NCBI GenBank assembly: GCA_019636515.1
Contig: JAHBXI010000004.1
Location: 248,001 to 312,000, forward strand
Length of the DNA: 64,000 bases
Source of the DNA: Phycisphaeraceae bacterium
GTDB taxonomy: Bacteria > Planctomycetota > Phycisphaerae > Phycisphaerales > UBA1924
Direction of reading: 5' to 3'
Below, in pieces: positions 25,229 through 34,912 of this stretch. A model generated the notes under the pieces. The model was not told the origin of the DNA. It saw only the letters and a program-made list of their open reading frames with translations, and did not search any database. Every line of letters starts with the position of its first letter. The stretch's first letter is position 1. Position numbers and translations under genes: made by a program.

Positions 25229-26200
25229 TCACAATCGCAGGTGGTCCATCAGCCGCGGGCCAAGCGGGCCGCACAACACGATGACGACCAGAGCGGCCAG
25301 GATCGCCACAAGGCACATCGCCAGAGCCACGGACGCCGGGCGCGGCAGCAGCAGGTACCGCGCACACGCCCAATGCCACCACCACGCATGCCAGGCGACC
25401 ATGAGCAGCCCGGTCGTGCGCCACTTGTAGGTGCCCATCGCCAACTCGATCGGCCTGGAGGTTGTGAACGGGATAGAGGTGCCAAACGCCACGGCCAGCG
25501 TCTGGCTCACCGTCAGCAGGTCACGGGCCAGGGACGGCAGCGTGGCAAGCGCCAGCAGCGCCGGCAGTTCGTACCCCGCGGCGCGGATCAGGTGCCTCGC
25601 CCGCACCTTCGCCGCGCCCAGCGTCTCTGGCAGCAGCGCGAACGTGGCCGGAGTGATCGCCCATGCGGCAAGAAGGCATAGCGTGACGGCCGGGGTCTTC
25701 CCGTTTGACACGTACCAGAAATTCGGTGCGATGTAGAGGCTCGCTTCCCCCAGCAACGTCCGGGGCCACAGCATGTAGAACGCGTCTTCGATGCTGAGAA
25801 AGGGCGCTGCCCTCATGCCGCCCACCGGCGGAACACCGAGTATCGCCCGGTACAGCATGTACGCCGCGTTGTACCCGGCGTGCATCGCCAGCGCGGCGGC
25901 GGCTATCAGCACGGCGAGGCGAGCGGGCCTGAACGGGAACTCCAGCCGTATCGACGCCCAGAACCGCCAGGGAACCAACGTTCGCGCCAGCGTCCAGACC
26001 CACGCCCGGACGATCCTTCGATCGGCGTGCTCGAACGACCACCACGGGATCTTGCGGCTGGGATCAAGCAGGTCGCCCCATGAGAAGTCGTGCCCGCACT
26101 CGGGACACCTTCCCTTGAGCGGGCAGCGGTCCTTCCACCCGGCGATCAGGCCCGCAAGGTCGTACCCGCAGCGAGGGCACAGGGAGTCGGGTGTGGTCAT
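25229..26200 (-). CDS. membrane protein with N-terminal zinc ribbon
   Basis: This 323-residue protein begins with a zinc ribbon: CPRCGYDLAGL, a spacer, then CPECGHDFSW, giving four Cys ligands. This CPRCGYDL form is frequent at the start of planctomycete membrane proteins. After an amphipathic segment the chain has about six membrane helices from residue 90 to the end (for example AVLIAAAALAMHAGYNAAYMLY and VALAMCLVAILAALVVIVLC). No catalytic motif is seen and the function is unknown. The ATG at 26200 directly precedes the ribbon. It lies upstream of the ketoacyl synthase gene on the same strand with 74 bases between. Confidence 0.75.
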   Translation of the reverse strand: MTTPDSLCPRCGYDLAGLIAGWKDRCPLKGRCPECGHDFSWGDLLDPSRKIPWWSFEHADRRIVRAWVWTLARTLVPWRFWASIRLEFPFRPARLAVLIAAAALAMHAGYNAAYMLYRAILGVPPVGGMRAAPFLSIEDAFYMLWPRTLLGEASLYIAPNFWYVSNGKTPAVTLCLLAAWAITPATFALLPETLGAAKVRARHLIRAAGYELPALLALATLPSLARDLLTVSQTLAVAFGTSIPFTTSRPIELAMGTYKWRTTGLLMVAWHAWWWHWACARYLLLPRPASVALAMCLVAILAALVVIVLCGPLGPRLMDHLRL

Positions 26201-26299
26201 GCAGGAGCCTTCTACCGCCGCCCGGGCGCGCGGTTGCGGCCTTGTGGGTGAGCGGCCCGATCCCCCGGCGGCCCGCGGGGTCGCGGACGAAAGCGGGTG

Positions 26300-28489
26300 T
26301 CACTCCGCGTTCAGCGAGGCGATGAAATCCTCCAGGTCCTTCTGCAGACGCTTCGAATCCGACCGGGCGGTATCGAGGTCGGTCAGCAGTTTGTCGAGCG
26401 TGCCTTCCTGCTCGGTCAGTTTGGTCATGTACCGCGTGTACAACTGGCTGGCCCGCTCGACGGCACGGATGTTCTCGCGAAGCCGTCCCTGGTCCTGCTC
26501 GATCTCGCGGCGGGTGTTCTCGAGCGACGCGATCCGTCGGTTGGCCTCTTCGAGCAGTCCCCGGCGGCGGGCCGCCTCGCGTACCGCGTCGATCGCCTCC
26601 TTCGACATCCGCCCGCCCTGGTGCTGCTGCACAAGCCAGTTGAGGTCAAGATCAAAGACCCCCATCGAGTGATGGGTCGTCAGTTCCTGCGAGACGGCAA
26701 GCCCGGCCTGCTTCCCGGGCTGGAGAGTCAGTTCGTACCGGTACAGCGAGTCGGTCTTCTCCACGGGCCTGGGCGTGTTGGTCGCCTCCGGGAGTGTCCA
26801 TCCGGACATGCGTGGATGCTCGACCAGCAGCGTGCGAGGCCGCTTCAGGTCCTTGTTGGCGAATTCGTACGTGGTCGTGGAGACCTGCTTGATCGTCTGC
26901 TCGATCATGCCTTTGACCAGGCGGATCCTCTGCACCACCGACGTCGAGGAATCCACGGTCGTCACGGACAGGTCAAGGTCGACGGCGTACGCCAGGAGCC
27001 GCTTATCCCCGGGGGGGACATGGCCGATCTGTGCGTCGCCCGCGTACGCGCCCGCATCAAACACGCTCAACGGGCCGGGGAGCAGTTGCAGGTCGGACGT
27101 GTTGGTGATCTGCACCCCCCGCATGGGGTGCTGGGACCCGTCGGCGCGGTTGTACACGCTGAGGCGCCGGGAGTCGATCGGCGACGACAGGATCGGCAGC
27201 ATCGCCGACCGCCTTCGCTCGACGGTCACCGGTCGGTCGATCTGATACTGGAAAACCTCACCCGACTCGACGGCCATCCCCTGCGCCGCCGCGGAATACC
27301 CCGCCATGTCGGCGGCGGAGAAGGAGGCCGACTCGGCGACTTCACGGCCGAGCATCACGGCGCGATCGCGCGGGGCCGATTTCGCGGCCGGGGCGTTCCG
27401 GCGGGCAACCCGTTCATTCAGATCGACCATCACCCCATCGTCCCGGTCCACCGATTCCCCGCCCCCGCTCCCGGGCATCGGCACCGCTCCGGCGTACAAC
27501 CGCGGGGCGACGCCGGCGATCATGGGAACCGGGATGAGCGGACGCTGCACGAACAGCGGCTCGTACAGGTCCATGCGGAAACTCACCGGACGGCCGGAGA
27601 CCAGCGAAAGCGTCACGTTGGTCCAGTCCTCGTCGGTTGTGTTCTCGACGATCGCCCACCCTTGCAGGATGGTCGCCGGCTGGTCCTTGCCGCGCGATGG
27701 CTCGGGGGTCGAGTCCGGCAGGACCAGCCGGTAACTGGTCTTCCAGACGGGCATCTCGGTGACGTAGGCGACTGCGACCTCGCGGGGTCCGTCCCCGCTC
27801 AGCGAGAGATCGACCGTGCGGGTCTTCTCGGCGCGGTGCTCGGCGAGGGCGGCCAGCGCCTTGGTCAGTTCCTCGTTGAGTTCCTTGTCGTCGAGGACGA
27901 CGGCGTTGATCGACCGAGAACTGATCGACTGCATCCCCGAGGCGGTGACCATGTTCAGGTACGGGACGGCGATCGGCTCGTGCGCGTTTCCCAGGGATTC
28001 CAGCCGCGACTCGATTCCCAGGATCGTCCCGGGAGTCTGTCCCTCGGGCGTGGCGACCGTGGCGCGTGCCCCGCGCAACTGTCCCAGGATCTGCATCATC
28101 GACGGGTTGGCGGAGATATCAACGCCGAAACTGGCCAGCCGCCGGGCCAGGGGCTCTCGAGAGGCGTACGAGACGCCGTTGATCTGCCCCCCGCCGAAAT
28201 CCAGGATCACCATGGACTTGAGGATGTCATTGATCTGGTCCGCATCGAAGCGCAGTTGGACCACCGAGTCGCCCCGGACCGTGCCGCGCCGCTCGAACGA
28301 GGCCACCCCCGACCGGTACAGCGTGATGCGTCGAACCGGGAGCGAGTCGTCGCGGACGGCCATCGCCGGCGACCGCGCGGCCGCGGTTGTCTCGGGCTGG
28401 GGAGCGGCCACGGCGGGGAAGAGCGAGGTGGCCAGGCCGCAGGTGGCAACGAGGGCGACGATGACGGCTCGGCGAGGGGTGGATGGCAT
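26300..28489 (-). CDS. DUF4139-domain exported protein with C-terminal coiled coil
   Basis: This 729-residue protein starts with a signal peptide (AVIVALVATCGLATSLFPAVAA). Residues 45 to 230 form a mixed region starting VRRITLYRSGVASFERRG. DUF4139 covers the middle, with VAYVTEMPVWKTSYRLVLP and WAIVENTTDEDWTNVTLSLVSGRPVSF as typical blocks. The last 110 residues are a charged coiled coil (RRRGLLEEANRRIASLENTRRE and onward). It should be periplasmic or surface-exposed; no enzyme activity is known for the family. AGGA 8 to 9 bases before the ATG at 28489 supports the start; the open frame upstream is not conserved. Confidence 0.88.
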   Translation of the reverse strand: MPSTPRRAVIVALVATCGLATSLFPAVAAPQPETTAAARSPAMAVRDDSLPVRRITLYRSGVASFERRGTVRGDSVVQLRFDADQINDILKSMVILDFGGGQINGVSYASREPLARRLASFGVDISANPSMMQILGQLRGARATVATPEGQTPGTILGIESRLESLGNAHEPIAVPYLNMVTASGMQSISSRSINAVVLDDKELNEELTKALAALAEHRAEKTRTVDLSLSGDGPREVAVAYVTEMPVWKTSYRLVLPDSTPEPSRGKDQPATILQGWAIVENTTDEDWTNVTLSLVSGRPVSFRMDLYEPLFVQRPLIPVPMIAGVAPRLYAGAVPMPGSGGGESVDRDDGVMVDLNERVARRNAPAAKSAPRDRAVMLGREVAESASFSAADMAGYSAAAQGMAVESGEVFQYQIDRPVTVERRRSAMLPILSSPIDSRRLSVYNRADGSQHPMRGVQITNTSDLQLLPGPLSVFDAGAYAGDAQIGHVPPGDKRLLAYAVDLDLSVTTVDSSTSVVQRIRLVKGMIEQTIKQVSTTTYEFANKDLKRPRTLLVEHPRMSGWTLPEATNTPRPVEKTDSLYRYELTLQPGKQAGLAVSQELTTHHSMGVFDLDLNWLVQQHQGGRMSKEAIDAVREAARRRGLLEEANRRIASLENTRREIEQDQGRLRENIRAVERASQLYTRYMTKLTEQEGTLDKLLTDLDTARSDSKRLQKDLEDFIASLNAE

Positions 28490-28664
28490 GGGGAAGTTCC
28501 TTTCGGCGACGGGGCGCCGCACAATGTAACGCGCGGGCCGGTCGCGGGTTTCTCGGTGGCGAGACCCCGTTACGAACGTGTGACGGCACGGGCCTTCCGC
28601 ACGTCAAGCCGGCCGTGGCCCGCTGTCCTTGGTCGATCGGGGACGAGCCCCGATCCCGCGGGCA

Positions 28665-29714
28665 TCACCAGCGGATCACGATTTTCCCGAACTGCTCGCC
28701 CGCTTCGAGCCGCGCGTAGGCCTCCTGGCACCGATCCGGGGTGTGGATGTGGTCAACCACGGGGGCCAGGTGGCCCGCTCGGAAGAGCGCGGCCACCTCA
28801 TGGAACTCCTCGTTGGTCCCCATGGTCGAACCAAGGAGCCGCAACTGGTTCCAGAAGATCCGCGCCAGGTCGGTCACCGCGTCCGGCCCGCTGGTGCATC
28901 CCGGTGTCGCGTAGCACCCCCCGCGAGCCAGCGACTTCACGCAATTCAGGTGCGTCGCCTTGCCCGACGAATCCACCGCCAGGTCGACTCCCCGCTTGCC
29001 CGTCCACGCCCGGACCTGCTTCGACCAGTCCTGGCCCTGGTCGATGATCCCAAGGTCCGCGCCCAGTTCGCGTGCCCGGTCGATCTTCCACGCGTGGCGG
29101 CTCGTCACCGCCACGGGGCAACCCAGGTGCTTGGCGATCGCCAGCGCCGCCGTGGCGACCCCGCCCCCGATCCCGGTGATCAGTACGCTCTGGCCCGGAC
29201 GAAGATCGGCCTTGGTCCGGACCATCGAGTACGCCGTCAGGGCGCACAGCCCGAACGCCGCCGCGTGCGAAGGGTCCGCCGAATCATCGACCCTCGCCAT
29301 GTTCGCCGCGGGGATCGCGAATTTTTCCGCGAGCATCCCGTGGTGGTGCTCCCCGACCAGTTCGTAGTCGGGCGCCAGCGACGACCCCGGCGGGTCGTCG
29401 GGCCGCGAGCGATCGGGGATCCGGATCGCCGCGTTGACGATCACCCGGCGACCGATCCACGACGAGTCCACGCCCGCCCCGACCGCCTCGACCACCCCGC
29501 ACGCGTCGCATCCGCTGATGCGCGGGTAGGTGAGCGACAGCCCCGGCACCCCTCTCCCGACCCACAGGTCCATGTGGTTCAACGCGGTTGCCAGTGTTCG
29601 CACAAGGGCGTACCCGTGGGGAAGCGAACCCGCCGAGGCGTCTGGCCAGTCCTCCCGCAGGCGGATGTTGGGCGTGACCGGACTTCCCTGCCTCTCGACG
29701 ACGATGGCTCGCAT
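28665..29714 (-). CDS. zinc-independent MDR oxidoreductase, quinone reductase-like
   Basis: This 349-residue protein is a medium-chain dehydrogenase. MRAIVVERQG starts it, LNHMDLWVGRGVPG and GCDACGVVEAVGAGV follow, and VLITGIGGGVATAALAIAKHLGC (about residue 170) is the NADPH-binding turn. It lacks the zinc ligands (no GHE, no structural Cys cluster), as in the quinone oxidoreductase and related branches. It probably reduces quinones or enoyl-type substrates with NADPH in the cytoplasm. TACAGT 5 bases before the ATG at 29714 supports this start over the longer frame at 29792. It is divergent from the TolC-like gene. Confidence 0.88.
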   Translation of the reverse strand: MRAIVVERQGSPVTPNIRLREDWPDASAGSLPHGYALVRTLATALNHMDLWVGRGVPGLSLTYPRISGCDACGVVEAVGAGVDSSWIGRRVIVNAAIRIPDRSRPDDPPGSSLAPDYELVGEHHHGMLAEKFAIPAANMARVDDSADPSHAAAFGLCALTAYSMVRTKADLRPGQSVLITGIGGGVATAALAIAKHLGCPVAVTSRHAWKIDRARELGADLGIIDQGQDWSKQVRAWTGKRGVDLAVDSSGKATHLNCVKSLARGGCYATPGCTSGPDAVTDLARIFWNQLRLLGSTMGTNEEFHEVAALFRAGHLAPVVDHIHTPDRCQEAYARLEAGEQFGKIVIRW

Positions 29715-29719
29715 TTTGG

Positions 29720-29725
29720 ACTGTA
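29720..29725 (-). promoter_or_regulatory. -10 hexamer TACAGT, leaderless start of the MDR oxidoreductase gene
   Basis: On the minus strand TACAGT ends 5 bases before the ATG at 29714. Confidence 0.45.
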
Positions 29726-29831
29726 GGGTCGGACCGACCAATGACCCTCTGTTCGCCGTGAACAGCCCGTTGTCCGCCAACCATTGCCTCACATGCAGCC
29801 GGGCTTCTTTGACCCCCGCGCCCCGGGCGTC

Positions 29832-29837
29832 TACGTT
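29832..29837 (+). promoter_or_regulatory. -10 hexamer TACGTT, leaderless start of the TolC-like gene
   Basis: TACGTT ends 8 bases before the ATG at 29846. Confidence 0.4.
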
Positions 29838-29845
29838 GTTGTCGC

Positions 29846-31717
29846 ATGCGGTACCTCAAGGCCTTGCGATGCGCCGGGTGGGCGCTCGGGGTTTCGTGTA
29901 CTCTTCCGGCGATCCTGGCGGGTGGCTGTTCCTCTTCGGAGATTTCCCGGGACAGCGACGACCAACTCCGCCGGGCGGTTCGGGAGTCGATTCGCCGGGA
30001 GTCCGCCGAAGCCCTTCAATACCCCGAACGCCGCGTGATGAGCCGCGAGACCGGCGGCGTCGGTCGCCTGCGGCTTTCGCAGGATGTCCTCGATGAGATC
30101 GACCGGACCTCCGGCCCCGAGTCGTACCGTGGGGCGTTGCTGGCGCCCGCCGACAACCTGCTTGGCAACCAGCGCCGCATCGTCGCGATCAGCCTCGAGA
30201 GGGCGGTCAAGTCGTGCGTCGAGAACAACCTCCAGGTGCAGTTTGCGAGGATCGCCCCGGCGGTCAGCGAGGCCCGGGTTGTCCAGGCCGAGGCGGCCTT
30301 CGACTGGACGTTCTTCCAGAACCTGACGTACAACAACATCGACCAGCCCCGCGCCAGGACCTCGCTCTTCCCCTCGACCACCGGGCTTACCTCCGACCAG
30401 CAGCAGAACGTGATTTCGGCGACGGGGCTTCGCCAACGGCTGACCACCGGGGGGCAACTCACGGTCCAGCAGGACCTCACCTACACCGACAGCAACACGC
30501 CCGGCCAGGTTGTCGCGCCGGATCCCAACAGCGCGCTGGCCGTCTCGATCCAGTTCGACCAGCCCCTGCTGCGGAATTTCGGGTCCGACGTGGCCCTCTC
30601 CGAGGTCCGGCTGGCCCGCAACGCCGAGCGAAGTGCGGTCGCCCAACTCAAGCGGGACCTCATCCGCACCGTCAACGACGTGGAGAAGAACTACTGGCAG
30701 TTGCTGCGGGCGTACCGCGACCTGCTCATCCTCCAGCGGCTCCTCGAACGCGGCGTCGAAGTCCGCGACCAACTCCAGGCCCGGGAATTCGATGTCCAGC
30801 CGGCGCAACTCGCCGCCGCCACCGCCCGCGTCGAGCGGCGACGCGCCGACATCCGCCGAGCCCAGAACGCCCTGAGGCAACTCAGCGACCGCCTCAAACT
30901 CCTCATCAACGACCCGGACCTGCCCGTGGGCGGCGAGGCCATCATCATCCCGCTCGATGATCCCTCCGACGAGCCGATCGAGTACAGCCTCATCGACTCG
31001 ATCGAGACGGCGATCGCCAGCCGCCCCGAGGTCCAGCAGTCCATTCTCTCCATGGACGACACCTCGATCCGCCAGGCCGTGGCCGACAGCGGCCGCCTGC
31101 CGCAACTCGACCTGCGCCTCCAGACACGATGGTGGGCGCTGCAGGAGCACGCCGGGAACACGTACAACGAGGTCTTTGACGGCAGTTTCGTCGATTACAT
31201 CGTGGGCCTGGCGTTCGAGCAGCCCATCGGCAACCGGCGAGCCGAGGCCGAGTACCGTGCCCGCCGCCTCGAACGTTCCCAGGCCGTCATCAGTTACCGC
31301 AACACGCTCCAGCAGGTCCTTCAGGAGGTCAAGGGATCGCTGGAGAACGTGACCACCTTCCACGAGTTGATCGAACTCCAGCGCGTCGCGCGCGTGGCCG
31401 CCGCCGAGGAACTCCGCACCCTCCTGGTTGAAAAAGAGACCATCGCCGGGTACACCGTCGAGCGGCTCGACCTCGAACTCAGCCGCCAGGACGCCCTGGC
31501 CCAGGCCGAGCGCGACGAAATCTCCGCCCTGACCGACTACCACTCGTCCATCGCGGACCTGTACGCCTCGATGGGAACCTCGCTCGAGCGAAACCGGATC
31601 GACTTTGTCGTGCCCGACGCCAGGGAGGTCCTCGTCGTCCGGCCTCCGCGGGCCCGGAGCGCCGATCCCGGCCGTCCCGATCCCGCCGAGATGGCCGACC
31701 AACGGACAGGCCGTTGA
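29846..31717 (+). CDS. TolC-family outer membrane efflux lipoprotein
   Basis: This 623-residue protein has a signal peptide with a lipobox-like end (ILAGGCSSSE, Cys near residue 28). The rest is mostly long amphipathic helices in two repeats, with LERAVKSCVENNLQVQFAR near residue 118 and IDSIETAIASRPEVQQSIL near 380 at the starts, as in TolC proteins that form a trimeric outer-membrane channel. A beta-rich segment with alternating residues (NLTYNNIDQPRARTSLF) marks a barrel insertion. No pump or adaptor gene is adjacent, so the partner is encoded elsewhere. Its stop overlaps the next gene's TTG start, so the two are coupled. Confidence 0.88.
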   Translation: MRYLKALRCAGWALGVSCTLPAILAGGCSSSEISRDSDDQLRRAVRESIRRESAEALQYPERRVMSRETGGVGRLRLSQDVLDEIDRTSGPESYRGALLAPADNLLGNQRRIVAISLERAVKSCVENNLQVQFARIAPAVSEARVVQAEAAFDWTFFQNLTYNNIDQPRARTSLFPSTTGLTSDQQQNVISATGLRQRLTTGGQLTVQQDLTYTDSNTPGQVVAPDPNSALAVSIQFDQPLLRNFGSDVALSEVRLARNAERSAVAQLKRDLIRTVNDVEKNYWQLLRAYRDLLILQRLLERGVEVRDQLQAREFDVQPAQLAAATARVERRRADIRRAQNALRQLSDRLKLLINDPDLPVGGEAIIIPLDDPSDEPIEYSLIDSIETAIASRPEVQQSILSMDDTSIRQAVADSGRLPQLDLRLQTRWWALQEHAGNTYNEVFDGSFVDYIVGLAFEQPIGNRRAEAEYRARRLERSQAVISYRNTLQQVLQEVKGSLENVTTFHELIELQRVARVAAAEELRTLLVEKETIAGYTVERLDLELSRQDALAQAERDEISALTDYHSSIADLYASMGTSLERNRIDFVVPDAREVLVVRPPRARSADPGRPDPAEMADQRTGR

Positions 31718-32526
31718 TCGGCGGGGATCATCGCGTGCTCCTTGCGATCGTCATCCCGATCTTCAACGAGGCCAGGCTCCTTCGGGCGTGCATCGACCGT
31801 CTCGTGGCCACGCCTCCACCGGCGGGGTGCGATCGCACCGTCGTCCTGGTCGACGACGGCTCGACCGACGGTTCCCGGGAGGTGGTCCAGTCGTACCGCG
31901 GCGTTCGGGGGTTCGAGGTCGTGATCCACGGGAACAACCACGGAAAAGGGGCCTCCCTCCGCACCGGATTCGAGGCCGCCCTGAGACTCGGCGCGGGGGT
32001 GGTTCTGGTCCACGACGCGGACCTTGAGTACGACCCGGCCGATCACGCCGCCGCGTGCGATCCGGTCCTTCGCGGGCAGGCCGACGTGGTGATCGGCACC
32101 CGGTTCGCGCGCGGGAAGCCCGACGGGTCGACCCGGTTCCACCGCCTCGTCAACGCCCTGCTGACGGCGCTGAGCAACGCCGTGACCGGCCTTCGCGTTT
32201 CCGACATGGAGTGCTGCACCAAGGTCTTCTCCGCCGCCGTCCTGCGACGGGTGCGGATCGAGGAGGACCGATTCGGTGTCGAGCCGGAACTGGTGGCCAA
32301 GGTCGCTCGCCTGCGCCTGCCGGAGGACTCCGGCCGGACGCGCCCGGTCCGCGTCGCCGAGGTGCCGGTCTCGTACGCGGGTCGAGACCGGTCGCAGGGG
32401 AAGAAGATCGGATGGTCGGACGGCGTCCGGGCGTTGTGGTGCATCGCGCGGTATGGCCTGGCCCGTGCTTGCGATCGCGACCCGCTCGGGGTCGTCGAGC
32501 AGCCCCGCCGCGGCGGGAGCGATTGA
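31714..32526 (+). CDS. family 2 glycosyltransferase, polyprenyl-phosphate mannosyltransferase-like
   Basis: This 270-residue protein has a GT-A fold. LAIVIPIFNEARLLRACIDRL opens it, VVLVDDGSTDGSREVV gives the first nucleotide-binding motif, and VLVHDADLEYDPADH carries the DxD-type metal site. The later GTRFARGKPDGSTRFHRLVN and MECCTKVFSA resemble dolichyl- or polyprenyl-phosphate mannosyl/glucosyltransferases. It lacks C-terminal membrane helices. TTG at 31714 overlaps the TolC-like stop; a GTG at 31735 is an alternative. It may link a sugar to a lipid carrier used for envelope glycans, an inference from family only. Confidence 0.85.
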   Translation: MIGGDHRVLLAIVIPIFNEARLLRACIDRLVATPPPAGCDRTVVLVDDGSTDGSREVVQSYRGVRGFEVVIHGNNHGKGASLRTGFEAALRLGAGVVLVHDADLEYDPADHAAACDPVLRGQADVVIGTRFARGKPDGSTRFHRLVNALLTALSNAVTGLRVSDMECCTKVFSAAVLRRVRIEEDRFGVEPELVAKVARLRLPEDSGRTRPVRVAEVPVSYAGRDRSQGKKIGWSDGVRALWCIARYGLARACDRDPLGVVEQPRRGGSD

Positions 32527-32529
32527 GCA

Positions 32530-32557
32530 TTGCCGATCTCTTCGCATCGGGTACACT
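32530..32557 (+). promoter_or_regulatory. candidate promoter of the EF-G-like gene
   Basis: TTGCCG (32530-32535) and TACACT (32552-32557) are separated by 16 bases, just after the GT2 stop at 32526. A transcript from here would have a leader of about 110 bases. Confidence 0.45.
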
Positions 32558-32672
32558 CTCCGTTTGGGAGGGTGGCGATCCGCGCGCTGGTTTCCGCGGT
32601 CGCCCGTCCATCCCGGGTACGTCGTACAACGGTTCGCCGCCGTCGAGCGGCGCCGACGGAGGTTTTGACGCC

Positions 32673-34760
32673 ATGGGCACGCCCGAACCACGGTCACCGG
32701 CCGACATCCGCAACATCCTCCTGTGCGGAAGCGCCGGCGGCGGGAAGACGACCCTGACCGAGAGGCTCCTGTTCGGCGGCGGTGTCATCAAGCGGCTCGG
32801 AACCGTCGACGAGGGCAATACACACTCGGACTTTACCGAGGAGGAGCGCCATCACAAGCACTCCCTCCAGCCGGCGTTCTTCCACTTCGACTGGGAGGGC
32901 CACGAGGTTCACCTGATCGACTCGCCGGGCCTGTCGGACTTCCTCGGTCACACGATCGCGTGCTTCCCGGCGGTGGAGACCGTCGCGGTCGTCATCGACG
33001 CCTCGAAGGGCATCCAGAGCGTGTCGCGCCGCCTCATGGCCGTCGCCAAGGAACGCGGCATCCCGTGCATGGTCATCGTCAACAAGATCGACGACCTCCA
33101 GGCCGACCTGGAGATGCTGACCGAGCAGATCCGCGAGAGTTTCGGGCATGAGTGCCTGCCCATTAATCTCCCCGTCCCGGGCCGCGGAGACGTGATCAAC
33201 GTCTTCGAGCACGACGGCACCGACGCGAGAGGCGACGCCGCCGAGTTCCTCTCGGTGCACGAGGCCCACAAGCGGATCGTCGAGCAGGTGATCGAGGTTG
33301 ACGACGAACTGACGATGCAGTACCTGGAAAAAGGTGATGGGGCCTTCGATCCCGAGAAACTGCACGCGGCGTTTGAGAAAGCCCTCGGAGAAGGACACCT
33401 CGTCCCGATCTGCTACTGCTCGGCCAAGACCGGCACGGGCTGTTCGGACCTCATGCACGTCTTCGCCAGCCTTTGCCCAAGCCCCGTGGAAGTGAATCCG
33501 CCCGAGTTTTACAGGCGAGAGTCGGCCGACGGCGAGGAGCACGTGTGGCACGCCACGCCGGACCCCTCGGCCAAGGCCCTGGCCCACATCTTCAAGGTCA
33601 CCACGGATCCGTTTGTCGGCAAACTCGCGATTTTCCGTGTCCACCAGGGGACCGTCCGGCACAAGGCCGATTTTTTCATCGATGACCAGAAGAAGCCCTT
33701 CAAGGTCGGACACCTGTTCAAACTGCAGGGAAAAGAGCACGTCGAGGTCCACGAGGTCGGCCCGGGCGAGATCGCCGGGGTCTCGAAGGTCGATGAAGTC
33801 CGTTTCAACGGCGTCATCCACGACAGCCACGAACTCGATTCGGTCCGCCTCATCCCGCTCCCGCTCCCGGGGCCGATGTACGGCCTGGCGATCGAACTCA
33901 AGAATCACGCCGACGAGGCCAAGTTCGCCGCCGCCTCGCACAAGATGATGGCCGAGGACCCGAGCCTAGTGATCGAGCGGATCGCGGCCATCCGCCAGAC
34001 GGTCATGAGAGGCCTTGGTGAACTCCACCTGCGTGTCGTGATCGAGAAATTCAAGCACGCCTACAACCTCGAACTGATCACCAGCCAGCCCAAGGTCGCG
34101 TACAAGGAGACGATCACCGCCAACGCCGATGGACACCACCGCCACAAGAAGCAGACCGGCGGCGCGGGCCAGTTCGGGGAGGTGTACCTCCGCGTCATGC
34201 CGTTGCCCCCGGACCACGCCGAGGGATTCGAGTTCGCCAACGCCACCGTCGGCGGGTCCATTCCCCGCCAGTTCATCCCCGCCGTCGAGAAAGGCGTGCG
34301 CATGATGCTCTCGGAGGGCGCGGTCGCCGGGTACCCCATGACGGGCATCCGTGTCGAGGTCTACGACGGCAAGTATCACGACGTGGACAGCAAGGAAATC
34401 GCGTTCATCACCGCGGGCAAAAAGGCCTTCATCGACGCGGTGCAGAAGGCACGCCCGGTCCTGCTTGAGCCCTTTGTCCACCTCGAAATCACCGCCCCGA
34501 GCCGGTACATGGGAGACCTGGCAGGCCACCTTTCCACCAAGAGAGGCCGAGTCCAGAGTTCCGATGTCCTGGGCGGAGATGTCTGCGTCGTCAAGGCCGT
34601 CGCCCCCCTGGGAGAACTCCAGAACTACGCCAACGAACTCAAGAGCATGACCGGCGGGGCGGGCTCCTACACCATGGAATACAGCCACGACGAGCACACC
34701 CCCGGGAACATCCAGGCCGCCGTCGTCGCCGCCTATAAGCCAAAGGCCGACGAGGAATAA
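32673..34760 (+). CDS. elongation factor G-like GTPase (FusA2 type)
   Basis: This 695-residue protein has the five-domain EF-G fold. The P-loop GSAGGGKTT is at residues 19 to 27, NKIDD gives the guanine-binding motif, and the domain IV and V blocks follow (GGAGQFGEVYLRV, GGSIPRQFIPAVEKG, APSRYMGDLAGHLSTKRGRVQ). The G3 motif, normally DTPGH, reads DSPGLSDF, so the GTP-hydrolysing His is Leu. This is typical of accessory EF-G-like proteins rather than the main translocase. A GGAGG site lies 10 bases before the ATG at 32673. It should act on the ribosome, perhaps in recycling or stress, which is inferred. An intrinsic terminator follows the stop. Confidence 0.9.
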   Translation: MGTPEPRSPADIRNILLCGSAGGGKTTLTERLLFGGGVIKRLGTVDEGNTHSDFTEEERHHKHSLQPAFFHFDWEGHEVHLIDSPGLSDFLGHTIACFPAVETVAVVIDASKGIQSVSRRLMAVAKERGIPCMVIVNKIDDLQADLEMLTEQIRESFGHECLPINLPVPGRGDVINVFEHDGTDARGDAAEFLSVHEAHKRIVEQVIEVDDELTMQYLEKGDGAFDPEKLHAAFEKALGEGHLVPICYCSAKTGTGCSDLMHVFASLCPSPVEVNPPEFYRRESADGEEHVWHATPDPSAKALAHIFKVTTDPFVGKLAIFRVHQGTVRHKADFFIDDQKKPFKVGHLFKLQGKEHVEVHEVGPGEIAGVSKVDEVRFNGVIHDSHELDSVRLIPLPLPGPMYGLAIELKNHADEAKFAAASHKMMAEDPSLVIERIAAIRQTVMRGLGELHLRVVIEKFKHAYNLELITSQPKVAYKETITANADGHHRHKKQTGGAGQFGEVYLRVMPLPPDHAEGFEFANATVGGSIPRQFIPAVEKGVRMMLSEGAVAGYPMTGIRVEVYDGKYHDVDSKEIAFITAGKKAFIDAVQKARPVLLEPFVHLEITAPSRYMGDLAGHLSTKRGRVQSSDVLGGDVCVVKAVAPLGELQNYANELKSMTGGAGSYTMEYSHDEHTPGNIQAAVVAAYKPKADEE

Positions 34761-34802
34761 GGATCGCCAGGGCGTTCACCCAGACAAAATCCGATCACGC
34801 TT

Positions 34803-34836
34803 CCCTTGACGCCGTGTCGCAGCGTCAAGGGTTGTT
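34803..34836 (+). terminator. hairpin after the EF-G-like gene
   Basis: A perfect 10-bp stem (34803-34812 with 34822-34831) is followed by TTGTT. The T run is short, so termination may be partial. Confidence 0.65.
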
Positions 34837-34912
34837 CCCCCGAGGTACACTCAACGAGGGGTGATAGGTGCCGCGTCGAACCGGCGGCAGACACCGGCGA
34901 GAGGGGAGTTCC

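Noticed and set aside
26297..29047. 916-codon open frame on the plus strand
   Set aside because: It runs antisense to the DUF4139 gene and part of the MDR gene, with Arg/His/Gly-rich shadow composition.
29831..31702. 623-codon open frame on the minus strand opposite the TolC-like gene
   Set aside because: It mirrors the TolC-like frame almost exactly and reads as low-complexity Gly/Val/Asp/Arg; the TolC helices and signal peptide are clearly the coding strand.
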